NCBI GenBank assembly: GCA_903918155.1
Contig: CAIXDD010000372.1
Location: 1-6,980, forward strand
Length of the DNA: 6,980 bases
From: an uncultured Hyphomicrobiales bacterium
Lineage (GTDB): Bacteria; Pseudomonadota; Alphaproteobacteria; Rhizobiales; Beijerinckiaceae
Direction of reading: 5' to 3'
A model generated the notes under the pieces. The model was not told the origin of the DNA, did not search any database, and was given only the letters and a program-made list of their open reading frames with translations. How positions within the stretch are numbered: the stretch's first letter is position 1; each line of letters begins with the position of its first letter. Below are positions 5,297 to 6,980 of this stretch, piece after piece. The position numbers and the translations under genes were made by a program.

Positions 5297-6790
5297 CTAG
5301 GTGGCGTCTCCGTGTCGATAGGCGTCGGCGTAGCGTTTCGCGGACCGGTCCCATCCATAGCGTTGGGACATGGCCGCCCGCCGCATCGACCAGATGCGCC
5401 TGCTCGAATCGAAAGCCGTGAACGCGCGGCGAATGGCGCGGTTGAGCCCGTCGCTCGTGGCCTGCCCGAACAGGAAACCCGTCTCCCCGTCGCTGATCGT
5501 GTCGGCGAGGCCGCCTGTCTTGTGGGCGATGGGCAGCGAGCCGGATTTCTGCGCATACATCTGGCTCAGGCCGCAGGGCTCGTAGCGCGAGGGCATGAGC
5601 AGGAAATCGCTGGCTGCGAACATGGCGCGCGCCTCGTCGGCGTCGAAGCCGATGCGCGCGCCCACGCAGCCGGGATGGCGCGCGGCGAGATCCTTGATGC
5701 CCTGTTCGAGCTTGGGTTCGCCCTGGCCGGTCACGATCAATTGCCCGCCATGTTCGACGATGGTCTGCGCCGCGTCGATGGCGAGATCGACGCCCTTCTG
5801 ATGAACGAGCCGCGAGACGATCGCGAACAAGGGCCCGCGCGAAACCGCCAGCCCAAAACTGCGGCGAATGCGGCGCGCATGGCGGCCTTTCCATTCCGCC
5901 GGGGCGAAGCGGCGCTGCCCCATGCCGGGGGGCAGCATGTCCCATGTGTCGTCGATGCCGTTGAGAATGCCGGTGAGGCGGCCTTCGCGCGCGCGGTCCT
6001 GCAGCAGGCCGTGCAATCCGCAACCCAGTTCAGGCGTCGTGATCTCCTGCGCATAGGTCGCGCTGACGGTCGTCAGATGCGAGGCGTAATAGAGACCCGC
6101 CTTGAGGAAGGAGAGCTTGCCGTACAATTCCACGCCATGCATGTCGAACGCATGGGCGGGCACGCCCAGGGCCTCCGCGCGGCGGGGATCGAAACATCCC
6201 TGATAGGCGAGGTTGTGGATCGTCATGAGCGAGGGCGCGTCAAGCCCGCGCCAGGCGACGTAGGCGGCGGCCATCGCGGTCGGCCAATCGTTGAGATGCA
6301 GATTGTCGGGCGTCCAGCTTGGATCGGCGAGGCCGGCGACGAAATCCGCCGCCGCAAGGCTGAGGCGCGCGAAGCGCAGGTCGTTGTCGGCCCAGTCCGC
6401 GCTTCCTTCGTCGGCATAGGGCGTGCCGGGTCGGTCGAACAATTTGGGGCACAGCACGACATAGACGATGAGCCCGTCTTCGGTCTTCACCCGGCCAATG
6501 GCGCATTCGGGAATGTCGGCGAGCCCGTTCAACCCGCTCACCCGTTCGATTAGCGCGAAATGGCTGAGGACCTGCGGATAGCCGGGCAGCAGCACGCGGA
6601 CGTCGCACATGTCGCGCAGCGCGCGGGGCAGGGCGGCGGAGACTTCGCCCAGTCCGCCGGTCTGGACGAAATCCGACATTTCCGATGTGACGAACAGAAT
6701 CTTGCGCCGGCGCGCCGTAGCGGGCGCGCGCGATCCGGCGGCGGCGGGCGAGGCCCCGCGCGCGAATGCAGCGTCTGTCGGTTGCACCAT
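5297..6790 (-). CDS. glgA: Glycogen synthase (ADP-glucose type, GT5)
   Basis: GlgA adds glucose from ADP-glucose to the non-reducing end of an alpha-1,4-glucan. The 497-residue product has both GT-B Rossmann domains: KILFVTSEMSDFVQTGGLGE (30-49), HLNDWPTAM (165-173), TIHNLAYQGCF (190-200), SATYAQEITTPELGCGLHGL (243-262), ILNGIDDTWD (275-284), FAIVSRLVHQKGVDL (322-336), FLLMPSRYEPCGLSQMYAQ with E404 (396-414), and KTGGLADT (424-431). From memory it resembles the Pseudomonas GlgA subfamily (LSFLKAGLYYASHLTTVSAT and similar stretches). Oddly, the first K-T-G-G-L motif reads Q43-T-G-G-L, and the usual HDW reads NDW. The start is uncertain: ATG at 6790 gives a ~29-residue leader before the first strand and no good ribosome binding site. 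A TTG at 6928 would add 46 residues that look non-coding. It is the first gene of a likely glgA-malQ operon. Confidence 0.93.
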   Translation of the reverse strand: MVQPTDAAFARGASPAAAGSRAPATARRRKILFVTSEMSDFVQTGGLGEVSAALPRALRDMCDVRVLLPGYPQVLSHFALIERVSGLNGLADIPECAIGRVKTEDGLIVYVVLCPKLFDRPGTPYADEGSADWADNDLRFARLSLAAADFVAGLADPSWTPDNLHLNDWPTAMAAAYVAWRGLDAPSLMTIHNLAYQGCFDPRRAEALGVPAHAFDMHGVELYGKLSFLKAGLYYASHLTTVSATYAQEITTPELGCGLHGLLQDRAREGRLTGILNGIDDTWDMLPPGMGQRRFAPAEWKGRHARRIRRSFGLAVSRGPLFAIVSRLVHQKGVDLAIDAAQTIVEHGGQLIVTGQGEPKLEQGIKDLAARHPGCVGARIGFDADEARAMFAASDFLLMPSRYEPCGLSQMYAQKSGSLPIAHKTGGLADTISDGETGFLFGQATSDGLNRAIRRAFTAFDSSRRIWSMRRAAMSQRYGWDRSAKRYADAYRHGDAT

Positions 6791-6980
6791 GCGAAGGCCC
6801 AGAAACGCCGAACGTGAATGAATGAATTGCGCGAAATGCGAATGGTCACGATCATGGTGAAGCAGGGTTAACGTCTGGTGAGCGCGGCGCCGCAGCGTCA
6901 GCCATGGCTTCGCTGTGACTGCGCGCAAGCGCGTGCGCCTGAAATATAAATAGCGCTTTTGTAAAGGCGCGCATGACCGC
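6791..6980. other. Region upstream of glgA, no gene assigned
   Basis: This 190-bp stretch should hold the glgA promoter (minus strand). It includes an AT-rich patch at 6941-6965, unusual for this GC-rich window, but no -35/-10 pair with proper spacing could be found in it. An imperfect inverted repeat lies at 6842-6855 (10 of 14 positions symmetric). A tandem GAAT run (GTGAATGAATGAATTG) begins near 6813. On the plus strand an ATG at 6973 preceded by AAAGG could begin a divergent gene running out of the window, but only two full codons are visible. Confidence 0.4.

Noticed and set aside
3297..5300. 667-codon open frame on the plus strand, opposite malQ
   Set aside because: It is a shadow of malQ: the product is Arg/Ala/Gly-rich without a recognisable domain, while the minus strand encodes a full GH77 enzyme. 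Long antisense frames are expected at this GC content.
5274..6023. N-terminal extension of malQ by 250 residues, giving a 942-residue fusion
   Set aside because: The extension lies in a different frame inside glgA, is Arg/His-rich without a domain, and the ATG at 5273 has a good ribosome binding site and gives the normal MalQ length.
6921..6972. AT-rich patch as a sigma-70 promoter for glgA
   Set aside because: TTTACA and TATATT on the minus strand are only 11 bp apart, and no other hexamer pair had 16-18 bp spacing.
6973..6980. Start of a divergent plus-strand gene (ATG after AAAGG)
   Set aside because: Only two complete codons lie in the window, too little to support a gene.

Overview
This GC-rich window carries five complete genes and the 3' end of a sixth. 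The protein types point to an alphaproteobacterium, probably of the Hyphomicrobiales: a BON-domain protein, a secreted PRC-barrel protein, and a Pseudomonas-like GlgA beside a long MalQ. That placement is an inference from gene content and composition; no rRNA or other marker gene is present.

Layout. (1) Positions 1-261 (+) hold the C-terminal end of a BON-domain protein with a Ser/Gly/Ala-rich tail, followed by a textbook intrinsic terminator at 291-316. (2) A TauD/TfdA-type Fe(II)/2-oxoglutarate dioxygenase (322-1209, -) and an LLM-class flavin monooxygenase (1383-2414, +) diverge from a 173-bp intergenic region. That region holds a plausible promoter for the dioxygenase and a short direct repeat. 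(3) A convergent intergenic gap (2415-2503) contains a strong hairpin and a 17-nt direct repeat. (4) On the minus strand, in transcription order, come glgA (6790-5297), malQ (5273-3195) and a secreted PRC-barrel protein (3121-2504).

How the genes fit together. GlgA (ADP-glucose-dependent glucan elongation) and MalQ (4-alpha-glucanotransferase) are 23 bp apart and form a clear two-gene alpha-glucan module. No glgC, glgB, glgP or trehalose gene lies inside the window. The PRC-barrel gene follows malQ after 73 bp. It may be read from the same transcript, but it has its own ribosome binding site and a possible general-stress (EcfG-like) promoter, so it need not be linked in function. The dioxygenase and flavin monooxygenase are both oxygen-dependent enzymes of the kind used to attack small organic or sulfonated compounds. 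Their substrates cannot be read from the sequence.

Most of the window is ordinary chromosomal metabolism. I found no mobile element, CRISPR array, RNA gene or evident new system. The most notable point is a Lys-to-Gln change in the N-terminal K-T-G-G-L ADP-glucose-binding motif of an otherwise intact GlgA.
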